Shown here piece by piece: positions 1-7,080 of a DNA stretch of 20,862 nucleotides. Numbering within the stretch: the first letter of the stretch is position 1; every line of letters starts with the position of its first letter. A program made the translations under genes and the position numbers. The notes beneath the pieces were generated by a model. The model searched no databases, was not told the origin of the DNA, and saw only the letters and a list, made by a program, of their open reading frames with translations. The stretch comes from an uncultured Burkholderiales bacterium (lineage in GTDB: Bacteria > Pseudomonadota > Gammaproteobacteria > Burkholderiales > Burkholderiaceae_C): NCBI GenBank assembly GCA_903953985.1, contig CAJBLW010000432.1, positions 1 through 20,862 on the forward strand, read 5' to 3'.

Positions 1-119
1 AACGCGTCGTAAAACCCCAGCTTGTCGGCCAGGATGATGGTCTGCCGGTCCTCATGCAAGGTCTCTGTGGTGTCCCGCTCGAAGGGGTGCAGGGGCATGG
101 TGAAGTAGCCTAGGCGCAT
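1..119 (-). CDS. Luciferase-like flavin-dependent monooxygenase (partial, N-terminus only)
   Basis: Only the first 39 codons are in the window; the gene runs off the left edge on the minus strand. Translated from the ATG at 119 it begins MRLGYFTMPLHP and continues with LHEDRQTIILADKLGFYDA. This is the typical N-terminus of LLM-class flavin-dependent oxidoreductases: a first beta strand, then an acidic-rich helix carrying the EDR motif, then LGFYDA. Such enzymes use reduced FMN and O2 to oxygenate small organic molecules. The gene lies 37 bases downstream of the Bug receptor gene on the same strand, so the two probably form an operon. The substrate cannot be told. Family assignment is fairly secure despite the short piece. 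Confidence 0.78.
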   Translation of the reverse strand, partial: MRLGYFTMPLHPFERDTTETLHEDRQTIILADKLGFYDA

Positions 120-156
120 GGTGGGTCCAGTTGTTGATTTTTTGGAAAATGAAGAC

Positions 157-1125
157 TCACTCAGGCTTGATGCCAGCGTCTTTGATGACCTGTGCCCAGC
201 GGGTGACTTCGCTTTGAATGAAGCGAGGGTAATCGGCCTTGGATACCTTGGAAGGCTCCAAGCCTAATTGCGCCAAACGCGCCAGAAAGGCCTCATCTTT
301 CAGGGCAGAGCTGATGGCCCCGTCCAGTCTGCGTACCACGTCGGGCGGGGTGCCTGCAGGGGCCGCCAGCCCCAAAAAGAAGCCCAGCTCATAGCCGGGA
401 TAAGTCTCGCCAATGGCGGGCACATTGGGCCAAGGCTTGAAGCGGGTGGCCCCGGTCACGCCAATCGCGGTGGCTTTGGGGTTGTCGATGTGGGCCATGG
501 CGGGCAGGTATTCCAGAAACAGCACCTGCAACTGGCCACCGTAGAAGTCTTGCAGGGCCGAGCCGATGCTTTTGTAGGGAATGCCGGTCATGGGCGCGCC
601 GGTTTTGACCTTGAACATTTCAGCGGTCATTTGCGAGGCCGAGTTGTAGTGGCCAAAAAACACCTTGCCCGGATTGGCTTTGGCATAAGCCGTCAGCTCG
701 GCGGGTGTGCGGATGCCCGAGTCTTTGCTGACCATCGCCACCGACGCGGCTGTGCCGAACTGCCCCAGGTGTTCAAAGTCTTTCAGGGGGTCGTAGGGCA
801 CTTTTTTGTACAGGCTCAGGTTGGCCGCCAGTGTGGTGTTGGTGGTCAGCAGCAGGGTATAGCCATCGGCGGGCGCGTTCTTGACCGCCTCGGTGCCCAA
901 AATGCCGTTGGCGCCGGCGCGGTTTTCAATCACCACGCCTTGCTTGAACTGCGCTTCCAGGTATTGGCCAAAAGCGCGTGCCGTGATGTCACCCGAACCG
1001 CCAGGCCCGAAGGGCACGACGATCTTGATCGGCTTGTTGGGAAAGCCCTGGGCGCTGGCCAGACCCAAGAAAAGGCCCAAAGGTGCCAGCACGCTCCATT
1101 TGAGAAATCGGACAAGCTTTTGCAT
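157..1125 (-). CDS. Bug/TctC-family periplasmic substrate-binding protein
   Basis: A 322-residue protein of the tripartite tricarboxylate transporter receptor (Bug) family, which binds small carboxylates or related solutes in the periplasm. It starts with a Sec signal peptide: basic MQKLVRFLK, a hydrophobic core, and a likely cut after LASA near residue 25. Family hallmarks follow: PIKIVVPFGPGG at about residues 32-43, VIENRAGANG in the mid-60s to 70s, and DGYTLLLTT near 88. Length matches the family norm of 310-330. No TctA or TctB membrane partner is nearby, as is common for these receptors in Burkholderiales. A promoter and an IclR-type palindrome lie just upstream, and the flavin monooxygenase gene follows, so it probably imports or senses that enzyme's substrate (inference). 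Confidence 0.93.
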   Translation of the reverse strand: MQKLVRFLKWSVLAPLGLFLGLASAQGFPNKPIKIVVPFGPGGSGDITARAFGQYLEAQFKQGVVIENRAGANGILGTEAVKNAPADGYTLLLTTNTTLAANLSLYKKVPYDPLKDFEHLGQFGTAASVAMVSKDSGIRTPAELTAYAKANPGKVFFGHYNSASQMTAEMFKVKTGAPMTGIPYKSIGSALQDFYGGQLQVLFLEYLPAMAHIDNPKATAIGVTGATRFKPWPNVPAIGETYPGYELGFFLGLAAPAGTPPDVVRRLDGAISSALKDEAFLARLAQLGLEPSKVSKADYPRFIQSEVTRWAQVIKDAGIKPE

Positions 1126-1157
1126 ACACAGTTTCCATCGTTGGTGATCGTGGTCAG

Positions 1158-1186
1158 ATTCTAGGAGGGCCGTGTGAATTGACCAA
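1158..1186 (-). promoter_or_regulatory. Putative sigma-70 promoter of the minus-strand Bug gene
   Basis: Reading the minus strand, TTGGTC (1186-1181) is followed after exactly 17 bases by TAGAAT (1163-1158). The -10 box matches consensus at five of six bases; the -35 box is poor (three of six). A poor -35 with an operator immediately upstream (1192-1212) is the arrangement expected for an activator-dependent promoter. Predicted by eye only. Confidence 0.5.
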
Positions 1187-1191
1187 GCTCA

Positions 1192-1212
1192 AAATTCCAA
1201 CTGGTGGAATTT
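1192..1212. promoter_or_regulatory. IclR-type operator palindrome, site 1
   Basis: AAATTCCA (1192-1199) and TGGAATTT (1205-1212) form a perfect 8-base inverted repeat with a 5-base spacer. The core ATTCC-N7-GGAAT recurs at 2176-2192 with identical spacing. Palindromes with TTCC/GGAA half-sites are typical of IclR-family binding sites (family knowledge). The site sits just upstream of the -35 box of the Bug gene and beside the iclR gene's 3' end, which suggests activation of the Bug-monooxygenase pair by the adjacent regulator (inference). Confidence 0.65.
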
Positions 1213-1271
1213 CGGGCCTGTGTCGATGGCTGTGTCTGCAGCGTTATGTGCAAGGGTGAAGCCGCTCATAC

Positions 1272-2114
1272 TCAGAATGCGATGCGCGGGCTTTGCGGGT
1301 CCTTGATGGCCGTGCGCCAGGTTTCGGCTTGGGGCGGGTTCATGCGGGCCAACTCGTATTGCGCCGACATGATGTCGGCCTCGTGGGTCAGGGTGCTGGC
1401 CAGGTCGCTGAGGTAGCTGCCCGACATGCGCTCGAGCGTGGACACGGCGCACAAGGAGGCAATCGGGTAACGGCGCCGGTCAAAAACGGGCACGGCAATG
1501 CCCGATATGCCGCGTCCGGAACGTGTTTTGGTCAGGGCGTAGCCGTTTTTGCGTGTCTTCTGGATACCACTGGACATTTTGCTGAAGGCCTTGTCCTGGC
1601 CGCTGCGCAGGCGGTGGAAGGCCAGGATGTCGGCGATCTCGTTGTCGGGCAAAAATGACAGGATGGCCAGACTGAAAGAGCCAATGCCCATGGGCCAGCG
1701 GTTGTGCACCTGCAGGATTTCGGCGTTTTGCGGCAAGTGGCCCTGGCGCTTGTCCAAGCACACGGCATCGTAGCCACAGCGTATCCCCAGGTACACCGTT
1801 TCACCTGTGGCTTGGGCCAAGCGTTCAAACGATGGTTGAGCAATGCTTTTGATGTCGTTCACGTCCAGGACCGACATGCCCAAGGCATAAACCTCAGGGC
1901 CGAGCCGGTAGTGGCGTGTGCCCCAGGGGCGCTCAACCAGGTGTTCTTCCAGCATGGCTGAGAGGATGCGGTGCACGGTGGCCTTGGGCAATTGGGTCAG
2001 GGTGCTGATTTGCATGAGTGCCGCGCCCTGCGAGCCGAAAGTGGACAAGGTTCGCAGCAGCAAGGCGGCGCGCGCGATGCTTTGCGCGCCTTCGTTTTTC
2101 GGGGAAGGGTTCAT
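1272..2114 (-). CDS. IclR-family transcriptional regulator
   Basis: A 280-residue IclR-family regulator, counted from the ATG at 2114. An in-frame ATG at 2261 exists, but the extra 49 residues are not regulator-like and would cover the operator at 2175-2193. The N-terminal winged helix-turn-helix spans roughly residues 10-70 (SIARAALLLRTL, then LPKATVHRILSAM as the recognition helix region, then the wing around YRLGPE). The C-terminal effector domain follows, with GETVYLGIRCG, GRGISGIAVPVFD and IASLCAVS. Length fits the family (about 250-280). It sits between two Bug-led operons, each with a matching palindrome upstream, so it is probably their substrate-responsive regulator and may also control its own expression. 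Activation versus repression cannot be decided from sequence. Confidence 0.93.
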   Translation of the reverse strand: MNPSPKNEGAQSIARAALLLRTLSTFGSQGAALMQISTLTQLPKATVHRILSAMLEEHLVERPWGTRHYRLGPEVYALGMSVLDVNDIKSIAQPSFERLAQATGETVYLGIRCGYDAVCLDKRQGHLPQNAEILQVHNRWPMGIGSFSLAILSFLPDNEIADILAFHRLRSGQDKAFSKMSSGIQKTRKNGYALTKTRSGRGISGIAVPVFDRRRYPIASLCAVSTLERMSGSYLSDLASTLTHEADIMSAQYELARMNPPQAETWRTAIKDPQSPRIAF

Positions 2115-2174
2115 GGCATTTAGGGGCTCTACAGCTGAGCGCCAGGGAGTCTTCAGTGGGTCAAAAAGACAAAG

Positions 2175-2193
2175 TATTCCACGATTCGGAATA
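2175..2193. promoter_or_regulatory. IclR-type operator palindrome, site 2
   Basis: TATTCC (2175-2180) and GGAATA (2188-2193) form a perfect inverted repeat around a 7-base spacer. The core ATTCC-N7-GGAAT is shared with the site at 1192-1212. It lies in the 235-base divergent region between iclR (start 2114, minus) and the second Bug gene (start 2350, plus), so it could serve both autoregulation and operon control. Confidence 0.62.
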
Positions 2194-2239
2194 TTGGAGC
2201 GACAACTCCGGTTGGGTGTGTCAAAGCGGGATCTCCCGA

Positions 2240-2268
2240 TTGCCAAGCCAAAAACGGGCACGCATACT
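2240..2268 (+). promoter_or_regulatory. Possible sigma-70 promoter of the plus-strand Bug operon
   Basis: TTGCCA (2240-2245, five of six consensus bases) and CATACT (2263-2268, four of six) are separated by 17 bases, about 80 bases before the Bug start codon. The palindrome at 2175-2193 would lie 47 or more bases upstream of the -35 box, which is somewhat distant for direct activation. The rest of 2115-2349 shows no other clear element apart from a short GGAG/CTCC repeat. Confidence 0.35.
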
Positions 2269-2349
2269 TATTTTTGTTGTGCAGCACGGGGCCGTTGAAA
2301 CCCCCGAAACCTCTAACCCACCACGAGACATCCGAAAGGGGTCATTCCA

Positions 2350-3333
2350 ATGACGGTATCCAAACGCAAACTCCTGACCTGGTTGGGCTGCGGCCTGTTA
2401 GTCAGCGCCGCTATCGCCCCAGCTCAGGCGCAAACCTACCCGCAGCGGCCCATCAAGGCCATCGTGCCGTATGCCGCAGGCGGTTTCTCGGACCAGGCCA
2501 GCCGCATCATTGCCGAGGCCATGTCGCGCAACCTGGGTCAAAACATCGTCATCGAAAACCGTGCTGGCGGCGGTGGCCGCATTGGCAGCGAGGCGGTGAC
2601 CAAAATGGCCCCCGATGGTTATCAGTTGCTGATGACCACCAACGGCACCAAGACCTACATGGCGGTGGTCGAAAAGTCGCTGTCTTATGACCCAGTGAGC
2701 GACTTCACGCCGATTTCGTTGGTGGGCAAATACGGTTTGCTGATGGTGGTCAACCCCACGGTGCCCGCCAAAACCTTGCCGGAATTTTTGGCCTATGCCC
2801 GCGACCCTAAAAACAAGGGCAAGATCAACTACGCCACTTCGGGGATGGGCAGCGGTCTGCATTTTGCGGGTGAGTTGTTCAATGCCATGGGCAAAGTCGA
2901 CATGGTGCATGTGCCCTACAAAGGCTCTGGCCCCGGCATGCAGGATGTGCTGGCGGGGGTGTGCCAAGTCATTTTTGATGGTGCCGCCAAACCGCAAATC
3001 GATGCAGGCAAAGTCCGTCTGTTGGGCACCACCAGCTCGGTGCGCGATCCGCGATACCCGGACATGCCTACGCTCAGCGAAGGCGGTTTAACCGGTTATG
3101 ACCTGACCTATTGGGTGGGGATTTTTGCACCCAAAGGCCTGCCCGCTGACATCCAGGCGCGTTTGAACGCTTCGGTGAAAACCGCATTGGCCGATCCGGA
3201 CGTGCAGCGCAGACTCAACGGCATGGGCATGAGTCTGGTGGGCAGCACGCCTGAGCAAATGGTGCAGGAAATCCGCACCGAAACCGCCAAGCTGCGCCAA
3301 ATTGCCGCTTCGATTCCTGGTGGAGTGAACTGA
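2350..3333 (+). CDS. Bug/TctC-family periplasmic substrate-binding protein
   Basis: A 327-residue receptor of the same family as the minus-strand Bug protein but clearly divergent from it. The signal peptide (MTVSKRKLL, hydrophobic stretch, likely cut after APAQA near residue 27) is followed by RPIKAIVPYAAGGFSD, IVIENRAGGGGRIG and DGYQLLMTTNG, the usual ligand-loop signatures. The ATG at 2350 is preceded by a purine-rich AAAGGGG. It opens a five-gene plus-strand run and overlaps the next gene by one base (TGATG), so its expression is tied to the hydrolases downstream. It probably delivers or senses their substrate. No permease genes are present; any membrane partner must lie elsewhere. Confidence 0.93.
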   Translation: MTVSKRKLLTWLGCGLLVSAAIAPAQAQTYPQRPIKAIVPYAAGGFSDQASRIIAEAMSRNLGQNIVIENRAGGGGRIGSEAVTKMAPDGYQLLMTTNGTKTYMAVVEKSLSYDPVSDFTPISLVGKYGLLMVVNPTVPAKTLPEFLAYARDPKNKGKINYATSGMGSGLHFAGELFNAMGKVDMVHVPYKGSGPGMQDVLAGVCQVIFDGAAKPQIDAGKVRLLGTTSSVRDPRYPDMPTLSEGGLTGYDLTYWVGIFAPKGLPADIQARLNASVKTALADPDVQRRLNGMGMSLVGSTPEQMVQEIRTETAKLRQIAASIPGGVN

Positions 3334-4241
3334 TGAGTTTTGAGTTGAACAACGGGGTGTTGCGCCCTGAGGACCGCCTGCCTTTTTCTGCCATCGGCGA
3401 CAGGCCTCCACTGCGCTTGCCCGAAGGCGTGCGGCTGGTGGTGTGGCCGGTGGTCAACATCGAACAGTGGGACATCTCGCGGCCCATGCCCCGCATGGTC
3501 TCGCCGCCACCCGGCGGACAAGCCCCGGTGCCCGATGTGCCCAACTGGACTTGGCATGAATACGGGATGCGGGTGGGTGTGTGGCGCCTCATGGACGCTT
3601 TCAAAAATGCAGGTATCCGACCGACCCTGTCCATCAATGCCAAAGTCTGCGAAACACGCCCCCGCGTGACGCAAGCTGCGCTGGATGCGGGCTGGGAATT
3701 CATGGCGCATTGCTACGAGCAAATTCCGATCCAGAAAATCCCGGACGAGCGGGCCATGATGCAGCAGACGCTGGACGTGCTGACCCGCTTCACTGGCCAG
3801 CGCCCGCAAGGCTGGCTGGGCCCGGGCCGCAGCCAGACCTTGGAGACGCCCGACCTCATCAAGGAGCTGGGCATGTCCTGGTTTGGCGACTGGGTGCTCG
3901 ATGACCAGCCGCAATACGTGCACACCAAACATGGACCTTTGGTGTCGGTGCCCTACACCATCGAGCTCAACGACATCAACATCATGCTCACCTCGCACGA
4001 GCGTTCGGATGCGATGTTGCTGCGCACCAAAGACGCGTTCAAGCGGCTGTATGCCGAGTCGGCGCACAGTGCCCGCATCATGGCGTTTGGGGTGCATCCC
4101 TACATTTCGGGCGCTGCCCACCGCATCGAGTACTTTGAAATGATGCTGGAGTTTCTGGCCAGCCAGCCCGGCGTGGTGTTCTGGAATGGCTCTCAAATCA
4201 GCCAATGGTTTCAGCAAGCCAACCCACTGCCAGCGCCTTGA
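3333..4241 (+). CDS. Polysaccharide-deacetylase-family hydrolase, PuuE/allantoinase-like
   Basis: A 302-residue protein without a signal peptide, so probably cytoplasmic. It matches the PuuE-type branch of the NodB/polysaccharide-deacetylase superfamily: VVWPVVNIEQW near residue 36-46, a conserved DVPNWTWHEYGMRVG around 68-82, RPTLSINAKVCE near 96-107, GWEFMAHCYEQ around 120-130, and GWLGPGRSQTLETPDL at 160-175. In this branch the classical TFDDG and HxxxH metal motifs are replaced, and members known to me hydrolyse cyclic amides (allantoin-like ureides, cyclic imides) rather than polysaccharide. Here the metal-motif positions carry Asn-Ile-Glu and Ala-His-Cys. Its place between a Bug receptor and an amidase supports ring-opening of a cyclic imide or ureide, but this is inference. 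Start and Bug stop overlap by one base. Confidence 0.85.
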   Translation: MSFELNNGVLRPEDRLPFSAIGDRPPLRLPEGVRLVVWPVVNIEQWDISRPMPRMVSPPPGGQAPVPDVPNWTWHEYGMRVGVWRLMDAFKNAGIRPTLSINAKVCETRPRVTQAALDAGWEFMAHCYEQIPIQKIPDERAMMQQTLDVLTRFTGQRPQGWLGPGRSQTLETPDLIKELGMSWFGDWVLDDQPQYVHTKHGPLVSVPYTIELNDINIMLTSHERSDAMLLRTKDAFKRLYAESAHSARIMAFGVHPYISGAAHRIEYFEMMLEFLASQPGVVFWNGSQISQWFQQANPLPAP

Positions 4242-4244
4242 GGC

Positions 4245-5681
4245 ATGACCCTTCAGGCGCCTATGGACCCTTCAGCTGACGCGCATGCAGACACGCCGCT
4301 GCATGCGCTGTCTTTGGCGCAAGCCAGTGCCCTGATTCGGCAAAAGACCATCACGCCGGTTCAGCTGGTGCAGGTCTGCATCGACCGGATCGAGCGACTG
4401 GACGGGCAAGTGAACGCCTTCGTCACCCCAACGCTGGATGCCGCCTTGCAAGCGGCGCACCAGGCCACCCGCGAAATCGCACAAGGCCAATACCGAGGGC
4501 CTTTGCATGGCATTCCCATGGCGCACAAGGATGTGTACCTCACGCAAGGCGTGCGCACCACCGGGCATTCGCGGCATTTGCAGGACTGGGTGCCCAAGGT
4601 CAGCGCCACATTGGTGACGGGGCTGGAGCGCTTGGGCGCCATCAGTCTGGGCAAAACGGCGTGCCATGAATTTGCCTTTGGTTCGCCCTCAGAAGACGAC
4701 TTGTTTCCACCTGCGCGCAATCCCTGGCATCTGGCGCACATGCCGGGCAGTTCCAGCAGCGGCTCAGGCGCAGCCGTGGCGGCAGCTTTGTGCCTGGCGG
4801 CCACCGGCACCGACACCGGCGGTTCGATCCGCCACCCGGCGGCCGCTTGTGGTGTGGTGGGGCTCAAGCCCACGCGCCATGCTTACCCCATGTCGGGCGT
4901 GATCGCTCTGGCCCCCAGCCTGGATGTCGCCGGATTTTTGACCCGCACCGCGCTGGACCAGGCCCTGATCTGGGACGCTTGGCACGGCAGCGATGTGGCC
5001 ACCGCGTGCACCGCTGATGTGCAGCGTTCGGTGCTCCGGGGCCTGCGCATTGGTGTGCCTGCGGGCTTGTGGCGCAGCGCCGAGAACGGCCAAGCCACGC
5101 ACGACCCACAGATTCAGGCGTGCTTCGATGAGACTTTGCAAAAACTGCAAGCCGAAGGTTCGCAGGTGGTCATTGTGGAGACGAAGGATTGGCCACCGCC
5201 GCCCGCCGTGGTGCAGGCGGCCAACACCCTGATTGCCTATGAAGCGTTTCAGCAACTGCAGCACATTTGGCGCGACCACCCGGACCAGCTCGGGCAGGGC
5301 TTGCGCCAAAAACTGACGGGTGCAGCGCAGCTGAGATTGAACGAATACCACGCGGCTCGCGTGCAGGCCGAGGGGTGGCAACAGCAGGTCAGCGCTTTAT
5401 TGGCTGAGCAGGTGGACGTGCTGATGTGGCCAGGCCGAGAAGCCTTGCCTGAAACCTTGCAAGCCCTGATGGCTAACCCTACTGCGCAGCGCAGTGCCTG
5501 CAACCGACTGTTCAGTTTGACCGGGCACCCCGCTTTGACCTGCCCCATGGGCGTGTCGACCCAGGGCTTGCCCATGGCTTTGCAAATCGGCGCTGCCATG
5601 CACGGTGAGGACCATTTGTTGCAGGTGGCCCACGCATTGGCATCGGCCATCGGCTGGCGCTTGCCCATGTTGCTGGATTGA
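4245..5681 (+). CDS. Amidase-signature-family amidase
   Basis: A 478-residue amidase of the amidase-signature (GatA-like) family, which hydrolyses carboxamides through a Ser-cisSer-Lys triad. The triad is visible: Lys95 in MAHKDVYL, Ser170 in the PGSSSSGSG stretch, and Ser194 in GTDTGGSIRHPAA, with the 75- and 24-residue spacings seen in GatA. The C-terminal half (SLTGHPALTCPMG) is also typical. It starts three bases after the deacetylase-family gene, and the alpha/beta hydrolase follows three bases after its stop. It is unlikely to be true GatA because no gatB or gatC is nearby; a catabolic amidase acting on the linear amide released upstream is more plausible (inference). Confidence 0.94.
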   Translation: MTLQAPMDPSADAHADTPLHALSLAQASALIRQKTITPVQLVQVCIDRIERLDGQVNAFVTPTLDAALQAAHQATREIAQGQYRGPLHGIPMAHKDVYLTQGVRTTGHSRHLQDWVPKVSATLVTGLERLGAISLGKTACHEFAFGSPSEDDLFPPARNPWHLAHMPGSSSSGSGAAVAAALCLAATGTDTGGSIRHPAAACGVVGLKPTRHAYPMSGVIALAPSLDVAGFLTRTALDQALIWDAWHGSDVATACTADVQRSVLRGLRIGVPAGLWRSAENGQATHDPQIQACFDETLQKLQAEGSQVVIVETKDWPPPPAVVQAANTLIAYEAFQQLQHIWRDHPDQLGQGLRQKLTGAAQLRLNEYHAARVQAEGWQQQVSALLAEQVDVLMWPGREALPETLQALMANPTAQRSACNRLFSLTGHPALTCPMGVSTQGLPMALQIGAAMHGEDHLLQVAHALASAIGWRLPMLLD

Positions 5682-5684
5682 GCC

Positions 5685-6533
5685 GTGGACTTTGTCAACA
5701 CCGAAGGCGTGCGCCTGCATTACGAAGTTGTGGGCGAGCAAGGCCCTTGGCTGGCGCTGGTGTCGGGTGGTCGGCGCAGCGGAGCTGAATTTTTGCCCTT
5801 GGCGCGCCGCATCGCGGCCCGGGGTTTTCGGGTGGTGCTGCACGACCGGCGCAACACCGGGGCTTCGCAGGTGTTGATCGAAGGGGAGCGGGGGGAAGAA
5901 GACATCTGGGCCGACGACTGGGTGCTGCTCATGCAGCACCTGAACGCGGTTCCTGCGTTTTTTGGAGGCGGCTCTTCAGGGGCGCGACTGGCCTTGCTGA
6001 CCAGCTTGCGGCACCCCAACGCGGTGCGTGGCTTGCTGCTGCTGCGCATCACGGGCGGCGCTTTCACGGCGGGCCGCTTGCCCGAGAACTATTACGGCCA
6101 GTTCATCCGTGCGGCCGAGCAAGGCGGCATGGCTGCGGTGTGTGCCACGCCCTTTTACCAAGAACTCATCACAACCGATTCCGCAAACCGCGACCGACTG
6201 ATGGCCATGGACCCCCGGCAATACACCGCTGTCATGCGCCACTGGCTCGCGGTTTTTTTACAAGGCCCGCGTGAACCGGTGCTGGGCATGACGACCGAGG
6301 CCCTGCAGGCCATCCGTGTGCCCACTTGGGTGGTGCCTGGCAACGACAAAACCCATGTGTCCCGCCACGGCCGGGAAGCGGCGGCCCTGATCCCTGGCAG
6401 CGAGCTGTTTGAGCTGCCGGTGACGGACGAAGACGTGCCCGCTCTGCCTTTTTCGGCTTGGGGCCCGCATGAAGAAACTCTGGCGACAGCCATGGCCGAT
6501 TTCATGCGCCGCGTAGGCCATGATGGCCACTGA
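5685..6533 (+). CDS. Alpha/beta hydrolase (GTG start)
   Basis: A 282-residue alpha/beta-hydrolase-fold protein. Strand and oxyanion region LALVSGGRRSG lies near residues 23-33, followed by VVLHDRRNTGAS, typical of the esterase/enol-lactonase-like branch. The nucleophile elbow is GGSSG with Ser97; Asp221 (PGNDKTH) and His262 (WGPHEE) are the likely acid and base, completing the triad. The start is GTG at 5685, three bases after the amidase stop; no closer ATG preserves the first strand. Translational coupling is likely. It probably hydrolyses an ester, lactone or amide in the same pathway; the exact substrate cannot be read. Confidence 0.9.
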   Translation: MDFVNTEGVRLHYEVVGEQGPWLALVSGGRRSGAEFLPLARRIAARGFRVVLHDRRNTGASQVLIEGERGEEDIWADDWVLLMQHLNAVPAFFGGGSSGARLALLTSLRHPNAVRGLLLLRITGGAFTAGRLPENYYGQFIRAAEQGGMAAVCATPFYQELITTDSANRDRLMAMDPRQYTAVMRHWLAVFLQGPREPVLGMTTEALQAIRVPTWVVPGNDKTHVSRHGREAAALIPGSELFELPVTDEDVPALPFSAWGPHEETLATAMADFMRRVGHDGH

Positions 6534-6558
6534 ACCGATTTTCCTAGGAGCCCATTGA

Positions 6559-7053
6559 ATGTCCAACCCGATCAACCCAACCATTCGCCGCGTCGTGACC
6601 GCTCACGACGAGCAAGGCAAAGCCATCGTTGAAATCGACGAAGTCTGCAGCCACTACCGACAAGGCCGCCCCAATGGCTTTGTGTGCAATGTGTGGACCA
6701 CTGACACGAGTCCGGCCAACAACAACGGCCATGTGGACGCAGGCCGGCGTGAGGGCAAATTTTCGGTCATCGAGAACGGTACGGTCTTTCGCATCCTCGA
6801 CTTTCATCCCGGTGTGCAGCAGCGCGTGCACCGCACCGACTCGGTCGATTACATCGTGGTCATGTCGGGCGAAATCGACATGGAGCTCGAGTCCGGCGAG
6901 GAAGTCCACCTCAAGGCCGGCGACGTCATGGTGCAGCGCGGCACGGTGCACAACTGGATCAACCGGGGCACGGAGACTTGTGTCATGGCCGTGGTGTTGG
7001 TGCATGCGCACCCGGTACAAGCAGGGGGGCAAACGCTCAACGCCTTTGGTTGA
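6559..7053 (+). CDS. Cupin-domain protein
   Basis: A 164-residue single-domain cupin. The two cupin motifs are present: VHRTDSVDYIVVMSGE around residues 90-105 and AGDVMVQRGTVHNW near 120-133, with His91 and His131 as probable metal ligands. It resembles the widespread small cupins found beside flavin monooxygenases and hydrolases in proteobacterial catabolic clusters; biochemical roles are mostly unknown. A good ribosome-binding site AGGAG (6546-6550) precedes the ATG by 8 bases. It is 25 bases from the alpha/beta hydrolase and is the last gene of the plus-strand operon. A role in isomerisation, decarboxylation or metal-dependent oxygenation is possible but unsupported. Confidence 0.9.
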   Translation: MSNPINPTIRRVVTAHDEQGKAIVEIDEVCSHYRQGRPNGFVCNVWTTDTSPANNNGHVDAGRREGKFSVIENGTVFRILDFHPGVQQRVHRTDSVDYIVVMSGEIDMELESGEEVHLKAGDVMVQRGTVHNWINRGTETCVMAVVLVHAHPVQAGGQTLNAFG

Positions 7054-7057
7054 GCGT
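7033..7057. terminator. Perfect stem-loop over the cupin stop codon
   Basis: ACGCTCAA (7033-7040) and TTGAGCGT (7050-7057) form a perfect 8-base stem with a 9-base loop that spans the cupin TGA. There is no T-tract on the plus side and only a short one on the minus side (AAA at 7031-7033). It could end or stabilise the operon transcript facing the convergent gene at 7081, but it is not a canonical terminator. Confidence 0.35.
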
Positions 7058-7080
7058 GCCCCGAAGCCTCGTTCAGGCCT

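Noticed and set aside
268..1164. Long plus-strand open frame opposite the first Bug gene
   Set aside because: The translation is rich in Gly, His, Arg and Gln with no recognisable domain, a typical shadow of a high-GC gene.
2196..2209. GGAG-N6-CTCC inverted repeat as a second operator
   Set aside because: The half-sites are only four bases long and the repeat has no partner elsewhere in the window.
2115..2261. N-terminal extension of the IclR regulator
   Set aside because: It would code across the palindrome at 2175-2193, and the residues are Arg- and Pro-rich without a domain; the helix-turn-helix begins soon after the 2114 start.
3108..4217. Long minus-strand open frame opposite the deacetylase-family gene
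   Set aside because: It is an antisense frame kept open by GC-rich third positions; its translation has no family features, and the plus-strand gene is well supported.
4245..5681. GatA subunit of the tRNA amidotransferase
   Set aside because: The signature is shared, but gatB and gatC are absent and the gene sits in a catabolic operon.
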